This document shows, one piece after another, positions 61,640 to 64,000 of a DNA stretch of 64,000 nt (positions are counted from its first letter, which is position 1; each line of letters begins with the position of its first letter). The stretch covers positions 348,485 to 412,484 of the forward strand of contig NZ_LMUF01000010.1 of NCBI RefSeq assembly GCF_009766085.1, given 5' to 3'. The notes under the pieces are model-generated. The model had not been told where the DNA came from. It saw nothing but the letters and a program-made list of their open reading frames with translations, and did no database searches. This stretch comes from Burkholderia sp. S171. GTDB lineage: Bacteria > Pseudomonadota > Gammaproteobacteria > Burkholderiales > Burkholderiaceae. Made by a program: the position numbers and the translations under genes.

Positions 61640-62445
61640 TGGCTGATTTCGACGATCCCCCTTCTTCAGTCAGCACCAATCCGTGGGACGCGTTGCGCCG
61701 TTTTACCAACGCGCGCATTGCGCTCGGCCGGGCGGGCAGCAGCCTGCCGACAGCGCCTCTGCTTGCGTTTAATCTTTCGCATGCGCAAGCCCGCGACGCC
61801 GTGCATCAACCGCTCGATGTCGCCGCCCTGCATGCATCGTTGCGGGCAGCGGGTTTTGAAACGCTCGACGCCGAAAGCGCGGCCCCTGATCGCGATCATT
61901 ATTTGCGGCGCCCGGATCTGGGCAGAAAACTGAACGATGAAAGCGCGGCGCGGTTGCGCGATTACGCGGCCGCAGCGCCTGCTGCGTTCGATATCGTGTT
62001 CGTCGTCGCCGATGGTTTGTCGGCCTACGCCGCCACAGGTCATGCGGTACCGCTGCTCGAACGGATGCGCACGAAGCTGGAGGGCGTTAGCATCGGTCCG
62101 ATCGTCGTGGCCACGCAGGCGCGGGTCGCGCTGGGCGATGGTATCGGTGAAATTTTACGGGCTCGGATTGTGGTGATGCTGATTGGTGAACGGCCGGGTT
62201 TGAGTTCACCCGATAGTCTCGGCATCTACTTGACGTATGAGCCGCGCATCGGCAAAAGCGACGCGGAGCGCAACTGTATTTCAAACGTGCGGCCTGAAGG
62301 ACTCGACTACGACGCAGCGGCGTTCAAGCTGCATTACCTGTTGACTGAAGCGACGCGACTGAAGCTCACGGGCGTCAAGCTCAAAGACGATAGCGATGCG
62401 TTGCTGCCATCGGCAAGCACGTCGGGCTCGGTGCTGGAAACCTAG
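61639..62445 (+). CDS. eutC: Ethanolamine ammonia-lyase small subunit
   Basis: 268 residues. NPWDALRRFTNARIALGRAG and FNLSHAQARDAVHQPLDVAA are EutC blocks; GDGIGEILRARIVVMLIGER and SLGIYLTYEPRIGKSDAERN hold the B12-contact and subunit-interface parts. The ATG shares its A with the eutB TGA. No carboxysome-type eut genes are present, so this is the short catabolic form seen in beta-proteobacteria. Confidence 0.96.
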   Translation: MADFDDPPSSVSTNPWDALRRFTNARIALGRAGSSLPTAPLLAFNLSHAQARDAVHQPLDVAALHASLRAAGFETLDAESAAPDRDHYLRRPDLGRKLNDESAARLRDYAAAAPAAFDIVFVVADGLSAYAATGHAVPLLERMRTKLEGVSIGPIVVATQARVALGDGIGEILRARIVVMLIGERPGLSSPDSLGIYLTYEPRIGKSDAERNCISNVRPEGLDYDAAAFKLHYLLTEATRLKLTGVKLKDDSDALLPSASTSGSVLET

Positions 62446-62539
62446 ATCGGGCACCATCGGCGCTGGCGGCGGCGTGGCGGTGCGATCCCATGCCGTTCGC
62501 GTTGGCCGCAGACGTTGGGTCGTCCTCGTGTTGTTCGCA

Positions 62540-64000
62540 TCAGCTCTGCCGTGCAACAGTCGCCGGCATTACTGCAGGGGTCACCCCCGCCTGCATCTCA
62601 CTGCCCGGCACGCAATGCGACTGCAGCGACAAATACCCGGGGTTATACGCCTTCGAATCTTTCTTCGGCAACGTATAAGCGATCCGGCATTGTTCGACCG
62701 GGCCATTGCCCCATTTCACCGTCAGCGCGCCCTGATCCTCAAGACCGCGCGCAAATATTCTGCTGTCCTGACCGACCACACCCACGCTCTTGCCTTGTTC
62801 GTCTTCCACACTCGCTCCAAAGGGTAACGCTCCACCACCCAGTTTCGGCGCCTGAATCAATGCCGCCCGTCCACTCACCGTCTCGTACTTCATCATCACT
62901 ATAGAGCCTGCACGCGGCGCCACTTGCGCTGATGTCGATTTAAATTCGACATCGGTCGATGTGCCCTTCGGGTCAATATCCACAACATTCATGCTGTACG
63001 GCGACAAGTACGGAACCACCGCATAACCGCGCGAATCCACCTTCGTTCCCGGCGAACTCGTCACCATCGCACCGGCGGCTGCAGGCGCCTCAACGATGCC
63101 GATCGTGTCGCCCACCGTCTGCGATAACGTCACCCCGCCCGGATGCGCCACCACCGAACCCTGCACGCCGGCGGACACCTGACGCGTGCCCGCGCCACCA
63201 CTCGCCGATGCATTCAACGTCGCATAAGGCGCACGATACGTCGCGCTCGCACCCGCGTTCGCATTGTTCTTCGCCGCGCTCCCGCCCGCGTTATACGTGC
63301 CGTATCCGTTGTACGAGAACTGGTTCGTTTCACCCAGCGAACCGCTCACGTTCGCTTGCGTGTTCGTCGCGCCATCGGACGTATGCGAGGCGTTCGTGGT
63401 CAGCATCGGCGCATGCGCCGTGTGGCCCAGCGGAATGGTCGTGCTCAGCATGAAGTCGTTCGATAACTGACCGTCCATCGAGCGCGTGCGCCCAGCCGTC
63501 AAACTGTACGTGCCGTACTTGAACCCGTTCGTGTAGCCGGCCTGGAACAGCGTGTCGGCGCCACCCCGGTTCCAGTAGTTCTGCGACGAGCCCGTCACGA
63601 ACATCGTGCCGTGGTCGCCCAGCTTCTGGTTCACCGACACTTGCATGCGGTTACGCTGCCTGTAAATCGAGTTGATATCGCCACCGTGATCCGCGATATC
63701 GCGCACCGTCGCCGCATCGTTCAGGTTCAAGTACCCCGCCGTCGAGAAGCGATACGCCGCGACCGATACGTTCGTGTCGGTGGCCGCGATGAACTTGCTA
63801 TACCCCACGCGCAAGCTCGTGCCGTGCATCGATTGCGCATTCGGGATGCTCGTGAACGCGCCCGTAACGTCCATCGAGAACGCGCCAACGCCCGTGTTCA
63901 ACGCGCCGCCCACATTCATCGCGCCATATCCGCTCGATGCCACCACGCCACCATAAGCGGTGACGGTGTTGGTGAGACCACGCTGGATCGTGAACTGGGC
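62540..64000 (-). CDS. Fimbrial usher (FimD/PapC type), N-terminus cut by window edge
   Basis: The frame is open from base 64000 to the stop at 62540, about 486 residues of the C-terminal half. Barrel strands with alternating Gly/aromatic pattern (RVGYSKFIAATDTNVSVAAY, SVNQKLGDHGTMFVTGSSQN) and the CTD region GAMVTSSPGTKVDSRGYAVV, then VPYLSPYSMNVVDIDPKG, are usher hallmarks. Near the end a Cys pair (PVEQCRIAYTLP, LSLQSHCVPG) matches the usher plug-side domain. It assembles chaperone-usher pili at the outer membrane. Chaperone and pilin genes would lie beyond 64000 or were not present on the left side. Confidence 0.94.
   Translation of the reverse strand, partial: AQFTIQRGLTNTVTAYGGVVASSGYGAMNVGGALNTGVGAFSMDVTGAFTSIPNAQSMHGTSLRVGYSKFIAATDTNVSVAAYRFSTAGYLNLNDAATVRDIADHGGDINSIYRQRNRMQVSVNQKLGDHGTMFVTGSSQNYWNRGGADTLFQAGYTNGFKYGTYSLTAGRTRSMDGQLSNDFMLSTTIPLGHTAHAPMLTTNASHTSDGATNTQANVSGSLGETNQFSYNGYGTYNAGGSAAKNNANAGASATYRAPYATLNASASGGAGTRQVSAGVQGSVVAHPGGVTLSQTVGDTIGIVEAPAAAGAMVTSSPGTKVDSRGYAVVPYLSPYSMNVVDIDPKGTSTDVEFKSTSAQVAPRAGSIVMMKYETVSGRAALIQAPKLGGGALPFGASVEDEQGKSVGVVGQDSRIFARGLEDQGALTVKWGNGPVEQCRIAYTLPKKDSKAYNPGYLSLQSHCVPGSEMQAGVTPAVMPATVARQS

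Overview
The window reads as a chromosomal segment of a Burkholderiaceae beta-proteobacterium, most like Paraburkholderia or Caballeronia. This is inferred from the G+C-rich codon usage, the protein families, and the dense LysR/MFS/ABC content. No phage, integrase, transposase, CRISPR array, rRNA or tRNA was seen. Both edges cut a gene: an MHS-type transporter on the left and a fimbrial usher on the right.

Layout. 1-4.6 kb: MHS transporter, divergent glutathione-independent formaldehyde dehydrogenase-like enzyme, PaaI thioesterase, HMG-CoA lyase plus VOC protein. 4.6-9.5 kb: a decayed SDR gene and a signalling island (hybrid histidine kinase, LuxR-type regulator, lone receiver protein) with a MazE-like remnant, then a DUF4126 membrane protein. 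9.9-14.4 kb: a chemoreceptor, then cspA with its own promoter and long leader, flanked on the same strand by four small, distantly similar proteins of unknown function. 14.9-18.6 kb: MFS carrier, class III CoA-transferase and LysR regulator. 18.7-23.3 kb: a complete tripartite drug-efflux operon (MarR, EmrA, EmrB, outer-membrane lipoprotein) with an unusually legible promoter/operator.

23.4-34.4 kb: LysR, IclR and a polar amino-acid ABC importer; two unknown small proteins; a GlxA-type AraC regulator divergent from an HD-domain hydrolase; a TauD dioxygenase with a sulfonate/taurine-type ABC importer. 34.5-45.3 kb: OprD porin, five-gene oligopeptide ABC importer, LysR and periplasmic gamma-glutamyltransferase, together a plausible peptide/glutathione scavenging set. 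45.6-54.6 kb: purine permease, a 49-residue protein with a strong promoter, calcium/proton antiporter, OsmC, FAD oxidoreductase, FrnE-type DsbA protein, WaaC heptosyltransferase and a YpfJ-type zinc peptidase. 55-64 kb: cyanide-insensitive-type bd oxidase with its small subunit, a DUF318/ArsP-type permease, tRNA 2-selenouridine synthase, ethanolamine ammonia-lyase EutBC, and the usher.

Most genes belong to familiar families. The less explained signals are the small-protein family around cspA (one member apparently reads through its own terminator), the leaderless MarR gene with two boxes 21 bp apart, the 49-residue protein with paired 10-bp boxes at its start site, and a 9-bp-stem hairpin that occurs twice. 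All functional statements rest on reading the sequence and on family knowledge; no database search was run.
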